From: Betaproteobacteria bacterium
GTDB lineage: Bacteria; Pseudomonadota; Gammaproteobacteria; Burkholderiales; Rhodocyclaceae
Assembly (NCBI GenBank): GCA_028065725.1
Contig: JAPTVL010000435.1
Location: forward strand, 1 to 64,000
DNA length: 64,000 nucleotides
Direction of reading: 5' to 3'
The notes under the pieces are model-generated. The model was given only the letters and a program-made list of their open reading frames with translations, did no database searches and was not told where the DNA came from. A program made the position numbers and the translations under genes. Positions 44,803 to 53,417 of the stretch are shown piece after piece; position 1 is the stretch's first letter, and each line of letters begins with the position of its first letter.

Positions 44803-46189
44803 GACACTTCCCTTGGTGCTGGCCCTCGCTCTCGCTGGCTGTTCTTTCACGCCGGATTACCAGCGTCCCGCGACGCCGGTACCGGCCGATTGGCCTGTGA
44901 AAGTCGGCGCTGGCGACACGGCGAAAGACGCGGCGAAGGATGCGGCACTGCTTGCCGACTGGCGCGTCTTCTTCCCCGATCCGCGCCTGCAGACCCTGAT
45001 CGCAGCCGCGCTGGAACACAACCGCGACTTGCGCATCGCCGTCGGCCGTGTTGATGAAGCGCGCGCACTGGCCGGCATCGCCCGCGCCGACCGTCTGCCG
45101 ACCGTCGATCTGGCGGCGCAGCGCGCCGCCGCGCTGACCCCGGCCGACCTCTCCGGCACCGGGCGCCAGCAGAACAGCCAGCGTTACGACGTCAATCTGG
45201 CCGTGGTCGCCTTCGAACTGGATTTCTGGGGTCGCGTGAAAAGCCTCGACGATGCCGGGCGCGCCAATTTTCTGGCCAGCGATTACGCGCGCCAGGCCTT
45301 CCGTCTGTCGCTGATCGCCGACGTGGCCAACGCCTGGTTCAGCCTGCTGGAATTCGGCGAGCGCCGCGAGCTGGCAGCGGCCACGCTGAAGAGCCGGGAA
45401 GAAACGCGAACCCTGGTCGGCCGCCGCCGCGATGTCGGCCTCGCCGGCGACCTCGACTACCTGCAGGCCGATGGCGCTTTCCAGAATGCACGGGCCGAAG
45501 TCGCCAGCCTCGCACGCAGCCAGGCCGCCGCGGAAAACGCCCTGCGCCTGCTGGTCGGTTCCGCTGCATTCGCCGCCGAAGACGGCAAGCTGGCGCAACC
45601 GGGCCTGGTCGTCGACGTCGCGGCGGGCTTGCCCAGCGAGGTGCTGCTGCGGCGTCCGGACGTCATGGCCGCCGAGCAGAAGCTGATCGCCGCCAATGCC
45701 AATATCGGCGCCGCGCGCGTCGCCTTCCTGCCGAAGATCGTGCTGACTGCCGCGCTTGGCACCGCCAGTCACGGTCTCTCCGGGCTATTCGAGGCCGGCA
45801 GCGGCGCCTGGAGCTTTGTCCCGGCGCTGCGCCTGCCGCTGTTCGACAGCGGCCGCAGCAGCGACAACGTGGACCTGGCGACGGCGCGCAAGACCATCGC
45901 CGTGGCCGAATACGAAAGGACGATCCAGCAGGCTTTCCGCGAAATCGCCGACCTGCTGGAGGCGCGCCTGCAACTGACCGAGCAGCTGCAGGCCCAGGAT
46001 GCCAATGTCAAGGCACAGGGCCAGCGCTTGGCGATTGTCGATGCGCGCTACAAGGCCGGCGTCTCCAGCCACCTCGAACTGCTCGACGCCCAGCGCGAGC
46101 ACTTTGCCGCGCAACAGTCGGCGCTGGCGGTACGGCGCCAGCTGCTGTCGACTGCGGCAAGCTTATACAAAGCCCTCGCGCTGTTCTGA
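44795..46189 (+). CDS. Outer-membrane efflux channel lipoprotein (OprM/NodT type)
   Basis: The protein of 464 residues is the trimeric outer-membrane duct of the pump. It has a lipobox (LALAGCS) and two OEP repeats with long helices; LPSEVLLRRPDVMAAEQKLIAANANIGAARVAFLP is the diagnostic run (parts near 285-320). The first seven residues MRKTLPL are identical to those of the adaptor gene. Two copies of the dispersed 20-mer fall inside it (44902-44921 and 46116-46135). The stop is at 46189, after which the opposite strand carries the next genes. Confidence 0.95.
   Translation: MRKTLPLVLALALAGCSFTPDYQRPATPVPADWPVKVGAGDTAKDAAKDAALLADWRVFFPDPRLQTLIAAALEHNRDLRIAVGRVDEARALAGIARADRLPTVDLAAQRAAALTPADLSGTGRQQNSQRYDVNLAVVAFELDFWGRVKSLDDAGRANFLASDYARQAFRLSLIADVANAWFSLLEFGERRELAAATLKSREETRTLVGRRRDVGLAGDLDYLQADGAFQNARAEVASLARSQAAAENALRLLVGSAAFAAEDGKLAQPGLVVDVAAGLPSEVLLRRPDVMAAEQKLIAANANIGAARVAFLPKIVLTAALGTASHGLSGLFEAGSGAWSFVPALRLPLFDSGRSSDNVDLATARKTIAVAEYERTIQQAFREIADLLEARLQLTEQLQAQDANVKAQGQRLAIVDARYKAGVSSHLELLDAQREHFAAQQSALAVRRQLLSTAASLYKALALF
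44902..44921 (+). repeat. Dispersed 20-mer, copy in the OprM-type gene
   Basis: AGTCGGCGCTGGCGACACGG, perfect to the consensus and identical in all 20 bases to the intergenic copy at 57945-57964. It is read as VGAGDT in a stretch that differs from usual OprM sequences. Confidence 0.65.
46116..46135 (+). repeat. Dispersed 20-mer, second copy in the OprM-type gene
   Basis: AGTCGGCGCTGGCGGTACGG, perfect to the consensus. It is read in another frame (SALAVR) than the first copy in this same gene. Confidence 0.55.
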
Positions 46190-46217
46190 CGTCGGTTCAC
46201 CAGCGGCTGCCGGAGAT

Positions 46218-46478
46218 TTACAGCACGCGCTTGACCGTCAGCGCGCCGCGAATCTGGCCTTCGCTGTAGCCAACGGCCTTGTCGGCGGGATAAAGCTCGG
46301 TCAGCCTGGCCTTGATTTCGCCGGTGATCTTGTCGGGGCCACCGTGGCAGTTGAGGCAAAGGCCTTGCGTGGGCAGTGCCTTCATGTAACGCAAGGTGCG
46401 CTTGCCGCCCTCGCTGACGATCTCGGCCTTTTCCATCATGGCCGGGTTTTCGCCGGCGGCGCGACGGCGGTCGAAGTC
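46218..46478 (-). pseudogene. 3' remnant of a DUF3365 (Tll0287-like) heme protein gene
   Basis: On the minus strand, a short frame reads DFDRRRAAGENPAMMEKAEI and then RYMKALPTQGLCLNCHGGP. This is the C-terminal half of the DUF3365 family, including its CxxCH heme c site (CLNCH). An in-frame TAA lies directly before the first aspartate, and the preceding bases read nothing of the family, so the 5' half including the signal peptide is lost. An internal ATG at 46439 could give 73 residues, but without export the heme site would not be loaded. It is flanked by convergent ubiJ and RND genes. Confidence 0.7.
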
Positions 46479-46511
46479 TTAAAAGATTTCGAGCCGGCGA
46501 TCAGCCCGGCT

Positions 46512-47084
46512 TCAGCCCAGTCGCTGCAGGCGCTTTTCGAGGCGGGCAGTGTCGTCGCGCAGCCGGTCGATATCCGCGGCAAAAGCGGCGATATCCGTTT
46601 GGCGCGCAATCAGCGGCTGCTCTTCGGTGAAGTATTCGGCCAGGTTGGCGGCGAAGTTCTGTGCCGCCTGCTGCTGCCAGGCGGCGAATTCCCGGGTTCC
46701 GGCCACGATGCGATGCGCCGCGATGTCGCCGACCAGATTCGAAAGATCTTCCTCGGCATCCCAGCGCAGGTTGCGGATCACGAAACCCAGCGCCTGGGCG
46801 AATTCGGCGGAACCCTCGATGCGCGCCGCGCGCATCACGGCATCCTTGCCTTGCAGCGCCAGCAGCGGTGTCGCCGCCGGCAGCGCAATGCTGACTTCGA
46901 GCTCGGCGTCGGCTGCCGGGATGGCGATGAAACCGTCGGCCGCGATCAAAAAAGCCGCCTCGAAAGGCGGCAGTTTGATTTGCGCGGCATGCCCGGCGAA
47001 AGGCATGAGCTTTTCGCGGGCCCATGCCGCCTGCCCGAGCAGGTGGTTGATCGCGGCTTGCAGCGGCGCGGGCAGGGCTTGCAT
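46512..47084 (-). CDS. ubiJ: Ubiquinone biosynthesis accessory factor UbiJ
   Basis: The protein of 190 residues has an N-terminal SCP2 lipid-binding domain and a C-terminal coiled coil (ADIDRLRDDTARLEKRLQRL), as in E. coli UbiJ. It binds hydrophobic ubiquinone intermediates for the Ubi metabolon. It is in the ubiE operon, 6 bp after the Tim44-like gene. In E. coli ubiB would follow; here it is absent, and the remnant of a heme protein lies downstream. The start at 47084 gives the family N-terminus. Confidence 0.87.
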   Translation of the reverse strand: MQALPAPLQAAINHLLGQAAWAREKLMPFAGHAAQIKLPPFEAAFLIAADGFIAIPAADAELEVSIALPAATPLLALQGKDAVMRAARIEGSAEFAQALGFVIRNLRWDAEEDLSNLVGDIAAHRIVAGTREFAAWQQQAAQNFAANLAEYFTEEQPLIARQTDIAAFAADIDRLRDDTARLEKRLQRLG

Positions 47085-47089
47085 GATGC

Positions 47090-47962
47090 CTACTGAATCT
47101 GCTGGATGCCGGCGATGTTCCAGCCGCGGCTGCCGTCGGTCGGCTTGACCAGGTGCCAGATCTCGGCAAAGGCCGCCGGTGCTGCGTCGTCTTCGCGCAA
47201 CTGGCCGGAGAAGTGCACGCTGGCGATGTGGCGGCTGTCTTCGCTGACGATTTCCAGCAGTTCGGCATTCAGCTGCATGACGTCGGTTTCCTGCGCCTTG
47301 CCGTTGCGCTCCTGATACTGCATCTTGATTTCGGCAAACATCTCGGGCGACGTGAATTCGCGAATGTCGTCCATGTCGCCGCGGTCATTGGCGGCCTGCA
47401 GGCGCACGAAGTTGAGCTTGGCCTGGCGCAGGAAGCCTTCGACGTCGAAACCGGCCGGAATGCGGCCGGCCGTGGCATTGGCCGCCGTAGCGCCAGCGCC
47501 GACTGTCGAGGCTTCGAACTGTGCGGGCGTGAAGTTCGCCGGGCCGGCGCTGCCGGGAGCGGCGCCGGCGTACTGCATGCCGGACTGAGGCATGCGTTTG
47601 CTCATCAGCCAGCGCACCACGAAAACCGCGGCCATGACCAGCAGCGCGAGCATCAGCATACTGGCGAACCCCTCACCCAAACCGAAATGGGAAAGCAGTG
47701 CGGCGATGCCGAGACCGGCGGCGAGGCCGGCCAAAGGCCCGAGGAAGCGGCTCATGCCGGCCGGTTTGGGCGCGGCGGCGGCAGGTGCGGTGGCGGCAGG
47801 TGCGGCCGCCGGCTTGCCAGCTGTTGTCGGTGTGGGCGCCGGCGTTGCCTGGCGCTGCATGCCGAAGGACTTGCTGCCGCCCAGGCGCCGCGCTTCGGCG
47901 TCGGGAACCAGCAAACCCAGTCCAACCACCGCCGCAAAGGCGGCAATCACCAGTCGCTTCAT
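47090..47962 (-). CDS. Tim44-like domain protein
   Basis: The protein of 290 residues has an N-terminal signal or anchor (MKRLVIAAFAAVVGLGLL), a low-complexity alanine-proline-threonine stretch at about 35-70, and two hydrophobic segments at about 75-120. The Tim44-like domain covers about 165-290 (EGFLRQAKLNFVRLQAANDR). The domain occurs in mitochondrial Tim44 and bacterial membrane proteins of unclear role. Its constant position between ubiE and ubiJ in related bacteria suggests a link to quinone synthesis, but this is inference. A dispersed 20-mer lies at 47485-47504. Confidence 0.8.
   Translation of the reverse strand: MKRLVIAAFAAVVGLGLLVPDAEARRLGGSKSFGMQRQATPAPTPTTAGKPAAAPAATAPAAAAPKPAGMSRFLGPLAGLAAGLGIAALLSHFGLGEGFASMLMLALLVMAAVFVVRWLMSKRMPQSGMQYAGAAPGSAGPANFTPAQFEASTVGAGATAANATAGRIPAGFDVEGFLRQAKLNFVRLQAANDRGDMDDIREFTSPEMFAEIKMQYQERNGKAQETDVMQLNAELLEIVSEDSRHIASVHFSGQLREDDAAPAAFAEIWHLVKPTDGSRGWNIAGIQQIQ
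47485..47504 (-). repeat. Dispersed 20-mer, copy in the Tim44-like gene
   Basis: Reads AGTCGGCGCTGGCGCTACGG on the minus strand, perfect to the consensus. It is read as VGAGAT in a low-complexity linker before the Tim44-like domain. Confidence 0.6.
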
Positions 47963-47978
47963 TGTTCGTTTCTCCTCG

Positions 47979-48710
47979 TTAGAACTTGTAACCCCGATGC
48001 AGCGCGACGACGCCGGCTGTCAGGTTGAATACTTCGACACGTTCCAGTCCGGCTTGTTCCATCATGAGCTTGAGCGCGGCCTGGTCCGGATGCATGCGGA
48101 TCGATTCGGCGAGATAGCGGTAGGAATCGGCATCGCCGGCGATTTTCTGTCCCAGCCAGGGCAGCAGCTTGAACGAGTAGGCATCGTAGACCTTTTCCAG
48201 CGGTTTCCACACCCTGGAGAATTCCAGCACCAGCAGCCGCCCGCCCGGGCGCAGCACGCGGCGCATTTCGGCCAGCGCGCGGTCCTTGTGCGTCATGTTG
48301 CGCAGGCCGAAGGCGACCGTGACGATGTCGAAATGGTTGTCCGGGAAGGGCAGCTTTTCCGCATCGCACTGCGCCACCGGCGCCAGCACGCCTTCATCGA
48401 GCAGGCGGTCGCGGCCGACGCCGAGCATGGCATTGTTGATGTCGGTGAGCCAGACCTGCCCAGTGGCCCCGACCTTGCGCGCGAAGGCCGAGGACAGGTC
48501 GGCGGTACCGCCGGCGACATCGAGTACGCGCTCGCCCGGGCGCGGCGTGGCGATTTCGATGGTGAACTTCTTCCACAGGCGATGCAGGCCGGCCGACATG
48601 AGATCGTTCATCACGTCGTATTTCTGCGCGACGGACGAGAAGACGCCGGCGACGCGCTGCGCCTTTTCCTTCTCGTCTACCGTTTCGAAGCCGAAATGCG
48701 TTTCCGCCAT
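47979..48710 (-). CDS. ubiE: Demethylubiquinone C-methyltransferase UbiE
   Basis: The 243-residue SAM-dependent enzyme methylates the C-2 position in ubiquinone (and menaquinone) synthesis. It begins [20 protein letters not shown]; the SAM motif is [19 protein letters not shown] near 70, and [20 protein letters not shown] and [14 protein letters not shown] follow as in UbiE/COQ5. The start at 48710 leaves one base after the stop of the DUF971 gene. It is first or second in the operon with Tim44-like and ubiJ. Confidence 0.95.
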   Translation of the reverse strand: MAETHFGFETVDEKEKAQRVAGVFSSVAQKYDVMNDLMSAGLHRLWKKFTIEIATPRPGERVLDVAGGTADLSSAFARKVGATGQVWLTDINNAMLGVGRDRLLDEGVLAPVAQCDAEKLPFPDNHFDIVTVAFGLRNMTHKDRALAEMRRVLRPGGRLLVLEFSRVWKPLEKVYDAYSFKLLPWLGQKIAGDADSYRYLAESIRMHPDQAALKLMMEQAGLERVEVFNLTAGVVALHRGYKF

Positions 48711-48711
48711 G

Positions 48712-49134
48712 TCAGTGTTTGCCGCAGCCGCCACCGCTCTTCGGCGGCAGCGTGGTCGAGTCTATATCGCGGCTGGCGCCGGCCTTTTCAAGCCGCTCCA
48801 GGTATTCGGCCCACAGCGATTCATGATTGGCGCCAAGGTGGTAGAGCCAGTCCCAGGAGTAGATGCCGGTGTTGTGGCCGTCGGAAAAGGTCGGCTGCAC
48901 CGCATAGTTGCCGACCGGCTCCAGCGCGGTGATCTCGACGTTGCGCTTGCCGGTCTGCAGCGTCTCTTGCCCCGGCCCGTGGCCGCGCACTTCGGCGGAC
49001 GGACTGCAGACGCGCAGGAATTCGGCGGGCAGCTGGTAATGACTGCCATTGTCGAAAGTCAGTTCGAGCATGCGCGACTTTTTGTGTAGCGTGATCTCGG
49101 TGGGGATCGGGGTCTTGGTGTCGAGACCGGACAT
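48712..49134 (-). CDS. DUF971 family protein
   Basis: A 140-residue protein of the DUF971 family (also called gamma-butyrobetaine hydroxylase-like N-terminal domain). Typical runs are [41 protein letters not shown] and [18 protein letters not shown]. The tail KSGGGCGKH is glycine and cysteine-rich. Its role is not established. It precedes ubiE by one base, so it is likely co-transcribed. The start at 49134 follows AGGAG. Confidence 0.85.
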   Translation of the reverse strand: MSGLDTKTPIPTEITLHKKSRMLELTFDNGSHYQLPAEFLRVCSPSAEVRGHGPGQETLQTGKRNVEITALEPVGNYAVQPTFSDGHNTGIYSWDWLYHLGANHESLWAEYLERLEKAGASRDIDSTTLPPKSGGGCGKH

Positions 49135-49189
49135 GATGGCAACTCCTTTTCTGGGCCGGCTATGATAGCGCACACCGCCGGTCGAATCG

Positions 49190-49207
49190 ATGTCACGGAA
49201 CCGTCAT
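49190..49207 (+). promoter_or_regulatory. Candidate Pho box upstream of phoB
   Basis: ATGTCAC-N4-CCGTCAT resembles two CTGTCAT half-sites with the normal four-base spacer (11 of 14 positions match). It lies 44 bp before the phoB start codon. PhoB autoactivation through such a box is usual. Confidence 0.55.
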
Positions 49208-49251
49208 CAAGCCGCAATAGACTGGCACTTGTCCCCTTGTTTGGTAAGGCC

Positions 49252-49938
49252 ATGTCCGCAACGATACTGGTGGTTGAAGACGAACCGGCGATCCAGTCCC
49301 TGATCGAAGTCAATCTGACTCGGGCCGGGCATGTCGTGCAGCTCGCCGCCGATGCCGAATCCGCGCGCCGGTTGGTGCAGCAGGCGTTGCCCGATCTGGT
49401 GCTGCTCGACTGGATGCTGCCGGGAATGAGCGGCATCGATTTCGCGCGCCTGCTGCGCAGCGAGGCGCGCACCCGCAGCTTGCCGATCATCATGCTCACC
49501 GCCCGGGCCGAGGAGCGCGACAAGATCGAAGGTCTCGAAATCGGCGCCGACGACTACGTGACCAAGCCCTTCAGTCCGCGCGAGCTGGTGGCGCGCATCA
49601 AGGCCGTGCTGCGCCGGCATGCGCCACAGGCGACCGAGGATGCGGTCGAGATCGGCGGCCTGCGCCTCGACCCGGCAACCCACCGCGTCACGGCCGGCAG
49701 CGCCGAGGTGAATCTGGGGCCCACCGAATTCCGCCTGCTGCATTTTCTGATGACCCATCCCGAGCGCGTGCACGGCCGTTCGCAGCTGCTTGACCAGGTC
49801 TGGGGCGACCACGTCTTCGTCGAAGAGCGCACCGTCGACGTGCATATCCGCCGCCTGCGCGCCGCGCTCGAGGCCAGCGGCCACGATGCGCTGATCCAGA
49901 CCGTGCGCGGCAGCGGCTACCGGATTTCGGCGGCGTGA
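49252..49938 (+). CDS. phoB: Phosphate regulon response regulator PhoB
   Basis: This 228-residue OmpR-class regulator has a receiver domain at 1-120 (VVEDEPAIQSLIEVNL, phospho-acceptor in LLDWMLPGMSG near 53, lysine in VTKPFSPREL near 104) and a winged-helix DNA-binding domain at 130-228 (LLDQVWGDHVFVEERTVDVHIRRLR). Strong likeness to PhoB predicts activation of phosphate-uptake genes on starvation. A candidate Pho box lies upstream. It overlaps phoR by four bases. The pst-phoU genes are not in the window. Confidence 0.92.
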   Translation: MSATILVVEDEPAIQSLIEVNLTRAGHVVQLAADAESARRLVQQALPDLVLLDWMLPGMSGIDFARLLRSEARTRSLPIIMLTARAEERDKIEGLEIGADDYVTKPFSPRELVARIKAVLRRHAPQATEDAVEIGGLRLDPATHRVTAGSAEVNLGPTEFRLLHFLMTHPERVHGRSQLLDQVWGDHVFVEERTVDVHIRRLRAALEASGHDALIQTVRGSGYRISAA

Positions 49939-51242
49939 AAGCGGTGTTTTCCGAGCTGCTCGCGGCAATCGCGCTGACCGTCCTGGCGGCCCTGGCCGGA
50001 TGGTTTGCCGGTGGCGAGCGGAGTGCGCAACTGATGGCGCTCGGCGCCGTCGGGCTGTTTTTTCTACGCCAGCTGTGGCAGGTGCTGCGCCTGATCCGCT
50101 GGGCAGGCTGTCCGCTGGGGACGCCGACGCCGAGCGCCAGCGGCGCCTGGAGTACGGTCTTCGAAGCCCTGTACCGGCGCGCCCGGCTGTCAAGTGCCGA
50201 ACGCGAGCAGGCGACCCAGGAACTGGACCGCTTTCGCCGTGCCGCGGAAGCCCTGCCCGACGGCGTCATGATCCTCGATGGACACCGCAGCATCGAGTGG
50301 ATGAATCTGCATGCCGAGGCTTGCCTCGGTCTCAAGGCGTCGGTCGATACCGGTACCCGCATCACCCATCTGTTGCGTGAACCCGAGTTTCTGGAATATC
50401 TCGACAGCCCCGACCATCGCGGCGTGCCGCTGGAATTGCACACCCAGCGCAATCCGGGCCGCAACCTGCAGATCCAGGCCGCACCTTTCGCGGCCGGCCG
50501 TACGCTGCTGCTGGTGCGCGACGTGACGCAGTTGCAGAAGCTGGCCACCATGCGCCGTGACTTCGTCGCCAACGTCTCGCACGAGCTGAAAACGCCACTG
50601 ACGGTGACGCTGGGTTTTCTCGAAACGGCGCTCGATGCGCTGGCCGATACGCCGCCGCAGGATCTGGCGCAGTATCTGCAGACCGCCGCCGAGCAGGCGC
50701 ACCGCATGCAGCAGCTGATCGACGACCTGCTGACCCTGTCGGCGCTGGAAACCGATGCGCCGCCGCCGCTCGAAGATCCGATCGACGTTGGCGCACTGCT
50801 GATGGAAATCTGCCGCGAAGTGGAAGCCCTGTCCGCCGGACGGCATCGGATCGTGCTGGACAACCAGGGGCCGCGGCAGCTGCTCGGCAGCGCCCGCGAA
50901 CTGCGTTCGGCGTTCGCCAATCTGGCCGGCAATGCGGTGCGCTATTCGCCGCAGGGAGGCGACATCGTGCTGCGCTGGAGTGCCGAAGGCGAGGCGGGTG
51001 GGGCGCGTTTTTCGGTCAGCGACACGGGCATCGGCATCGCCCGCGAGCACTTGCCGCGCCTGACCGAGCGCTTTTACCGCGTCGATCGCGGCCGCTCACG
51101 CGAGGCCGGCGGCACCGGACTCGGCCTGGCCATCGTCAAGCACGTGCTGGAACGGCATCAGGCGGCGCTGCAGATCGACAGCGAACCCGGCCGGGGTTCG
51201 GTGTTCAGTGCGGTGTTTCCACCGCACCGGGTTCAGTCGTAG
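49935..51242 (+). CDS. phoR: Phosphate regulon sensor kinase PhoR
   Basis: The 435-residue kinase has two N-terminal membrane segments (about 8-50), a PAS-like domain at 105-190 and the HisKA histidine in DFVANVSHELKTPLTVTLGFLE near 210. The HATPase domain has NLAGNAVRYSPQGG near 325 and DTGIGIAREHLPRLTERFYRVD near 365. It phosphorylates PhoB. The start is GTG at 49935, four bases inside phoB. Its 3' end overlaps the stop of the gene on the other strand by 10 bases. Confidence 0.92.
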   Translation: MKAVFSELLAAIALTVLAALAGWFAGGERSAQLMALGAVGLFFLRQLWQVLRLIRWAGCPLGTPTPSASGAWSTVFEALYRRARLSSAEREQATQELDRFRRAAEALPDGVMILDGHRSIEWMNLHAEACLGLKASVDTGTRITHLLREPEFLEYLDSPDHRGVPLELHTQRNPGRNLQIQAAPFAAGRTLLLVRDVTQLQKLATMRRDFVANVSHELKTPLTVTLGFLETALDALADTPPQDLAQYLQTAAEQAHRMQQLIDDLLTLSALETDAPPPLEDPIDVGALLMEICREVEALSAGRHRIVLDNQGPRQLLGSARELRSAFANLAGNAVRYSPQGGDIVLRWSAEGEAGGARFSVSDTGIGIAREHLPRLTERFYRVDRGRSREAGGTGLGLAIVKHVLERHQAALQIDSEPGRGSVFSAVFPPHRVQS

Positions 51243-52891
51243 TAATTGCAACGCTCGAATTCGATGCCGCGATCGATTACCCGGAACAGCTTCAGCACCT
51301 GCAGTTTCTGATCGACCATGATTTCGACGTTGCGATCGATACGGAAAGTGCCGGCCGGAACGATCACGCTGGCCGTTTCGTGCAGCGCGGCGATCGGGGG
51401 CAGCAGGAAACCCTGACGCCAGGCCGTGCGAGTGCCGTCGGTTTCGAGCACCCGAAGCGCGATGGGGCGGGCTTCGCCGGGAAACAGCTGGACCCCGGCC
51501 AGCAATGAACTGTCGCCTTCGCGCAGCACCCAGCGGACGTTGCCCAGCACGTAATGCCTGCCATCCGCGACCTTGGTCGCAACCACCAGGCCGGGGCCGA
51601 TGCGCGCACCTTCCTTGAGCGGCCGCGTGGCGCGCAGGCCGGACATGGATTCTTCGACCAGCTGCCAGCTTTCGATATGCACTTCGCCCTTGTCGCCGGC
51701 ACCTTTGGTGCGCTGGCTCTGGTCGCCGAAGGTTTCGAATTCCTCCCGTTCGCGGCGTAGTTCCGAATCGCTGCGGGACGGTGCGCGAAACGCCTGGCGG
51801 CCGGAAAGTTCGAAATGCACGGCGTCGAAGCCGGCAACCAGGCTGCAGGCGGTGTTCGTCGGATGACGTTCTTGCCGGCGTTCGGCGCCGCCCTTGCACC
51901 AGCGCTCGAGGACGCGCTGCAGCAACTGGGTGGCGGCCGGTTGCGTGACATCGTCGCCGAGCTGCAGGTCAGCCGGGGCGCGGCCCTGTTCCAGCAGGGA
52001 AATGCGGGCGACCAGGCTCTTCCGGAGTTCGGTGGTTTCCAGCCAGCGGCTGCCGCTCGATGGCTTTGGGATGTAGGCCGGCGGACCGTCCGAATTGAGG
52101 TCGACCCACAGCGGTATGGCGCGATTGCGAATATCCTCGGGCGGCGCGCTCAACAGTGCCAGCTTGAAGCCCCAGCGCTTTGCCCAGCGCGCCACCCAGG
52201 CCAGGTGACGGGCCTGCAGTTCATAGACGCTGGCGGTGGCCAGCAGGTTGCACTCGGCGTAGGCGGCCAGGGCGCTGGTAGGCACCCGTTTGCCGTGGCG
52301 CATCGTGTCATGCACGGAGCGTGCGGCGATGCCGATGGACTCGGTGGCGAAGAATACCTGGTGCAGCTTCTGCCAGTAGCTGCCGTCCGGCAACTGTCCG
52401 CCGCGATTGAAATCCAGCTGCCAGTCGGCAAATACCGCCAGCGTTCGCTGTGCCAGCGTTGCGGCACGGACCGCGATTTCGCGACTTTCGGCGCATTGCT
52501 TGTTCAGGGATTCCAGGGCGGCCGGGTCGGTCATGTCCCCGCAGACTTCATTGAAGCAGCGCAGATAGCCAAGCGCCAGTTCATGCCAGATGCTCAGGGT
52601 GGTGTCCAGCGAGGCCTGTTCATGCGGTACGAGCGGCAACGGCCGGCTGGCGAATTTCACCGCCGCATCGCCCTGCACCTCGCTCAGGGGGCCGCGCAGG
52701 ACCTCGAGAATGGCGAAGCGCTCGGTCGCCGGCAGGGTGAATCGATGCAACAGGCTGAGTTGCCGCAGCAGCATCGATTGCGCCTGCATGGAATTGGCCA
52801 GGGGCACGGTGGCCAGCCATTCCACGCAGCTGTGCGCATCGAGAAAGGCGGGGCTCTGTTCGGTTCCGGTAGGCGGCAGGTCGAAGTTCAT
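51233..52891 (-). CDS. PilZ-like domain protein of unknown function
   Basis: The protein of 552 residues has a helical N-terminal part (1-320) that I do not recognise. From about 340 it has features of a degenerate PilZ domain, with RRQERHPTN near 345 and EESMSGLRATRP near 420 standing for the RxxxR and DxSxxG cyclic di-GMP motifs. A role in cyclic di-GMP response or envelope function is inferred. It overlaps the HIT gene start by four bases (52888-52891), so the two are one unit. The key aspartate of the second motif is replaced by glutamate here. Confidence 0.5.
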   Translation of the reverse strand: MNFDLPPTGTEQSPAFLDAHSCVEWLATVPLANSMQAQSMLLRQLSLLHRFTLPATERFAILEVLRGPLSEVQGDAAVKFASRPLPLVPHEQASLDTTLSIWHELALGYLRCFNEVCGDMTDPAALESLNKQCAESREIAVRAATLAQRTLAVFADWQLDFNRGGQLPDGSYWQKLHQVFFATESIGIAARSVHDTMRHGKRVPTSALAAYAECNLLATASVYELQARHLAWVARWAKRWGFKLALLSAPPEDIRNRAIPLWVDLNSDGPPAYIPKPSSGSRWLETTELRKSLVARISLLEQGRAPADLQLGDDVTQPAATQLLQRVLERWCKGGAERRQERHPTNTACSLVAGFDAVHFELSGRQAFRAPSRSDSELRREREEFETFGDQSQRTKGAGDKGEVHIESWQLVEESMSGLRATRPLKEGARIGPGLVVATKVADGRHYVLGNVRWVLREGDSSLLAGVQLFPGEARPIALRVLETDGTRTAWRQGFLLPPIAALHETASVIVPAGTFRIDRNVEIMVDQKLQVLKLFRVIDRGIEFERCNYYD

Positions 52892-53334
52892 GGCGATATG
52901 TTCAGGCTCGAAAGTTCGGTCTCCAGGGCGCGCTGCAGATGGGCATGGGCAGGCGCTGCGCGTGCAACACCGCTGCGCTGTGCGGCAGCCCAGATCGGCG
53001 CGGGGAAATGACTGTCATCCCGCCAGCGGGGAATGACGTGCCAATGCAGATGCGGCACCATGTTGCCGAGGCTGGCGAGGTTGATCTTGTCCGGCTGCAC
53101 GGTCAGGCGCAGGGTGCGCTCGGTGGCCAGCACCACATCCATGATGCGATGTGCATCGTCCGGCGTGAGGGCGCTCATCTCGGTGACATGCTGCTGGCAC
53201 ACGACGCGGCAATACCCCGGAAAAGCCGTTCCTTCCGGACCGCCTACGCGTACCACTCGGCACAGATCGTTCTGCCACAGCAGCTCGCCGCCGGGACCTG
53301 CACAGAGCTCGCAATCCAAGTAGCTGGTAGCCAT
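52888..53334 (-). CDS. HIT family hydrolase
   Basis: The protein of 148 residues has the histidine-triad signature HLHWHVIPR near residue 94, with MVP before it, and a cysteine pair in LDCELC near the N-terminus. HIT proteins cleave nucleoside 5'-phosphate conjugates such as adenylated or sulfurylated nucleotides. The C-terminal part is longer than in minimal HIT proteins. The start at 53334 is ATG; a TTG precedes it. The physiological substrate is unknown. It heads a two-gene unit with the PilZ-like gene. Confidence 0.85.
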   Translation of the reverse strand: MATSYLDCELCAGPGGELLWQNDLCRVVRVGGPEGTAFPGYCRVVCQQHVTEMSALTPDDAHRIMDVVLATERTLRLTVQPDKINLASLGNMVPHLHWHVIPRWRDDSHFPAPIWAAAQRSGVARAAPAHAHLQRALETELSSLNISP

Positions 53335-53417
53335 CAAGCAAGCATAGCGCCAATCGCCCGATCTGTGCGCGTGCCATTAGCCTGGTCGTGCACTTCGTCA
53401 CACTCGCACTGCGCCGC

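Noticed and set aside
40672..44850. Minus-strand open frame of about 1390 codons opposite the RND pump
   Set aside because: It is the antisense of a well-identified pump and contains only low-complexity charged sequence.
49500..49560. Part of phoB resembling the dispersed 20-mer
   Set aside because: The match needs an inserted base and encodes the universally conserved IGADDYVTKPF of response regulators.
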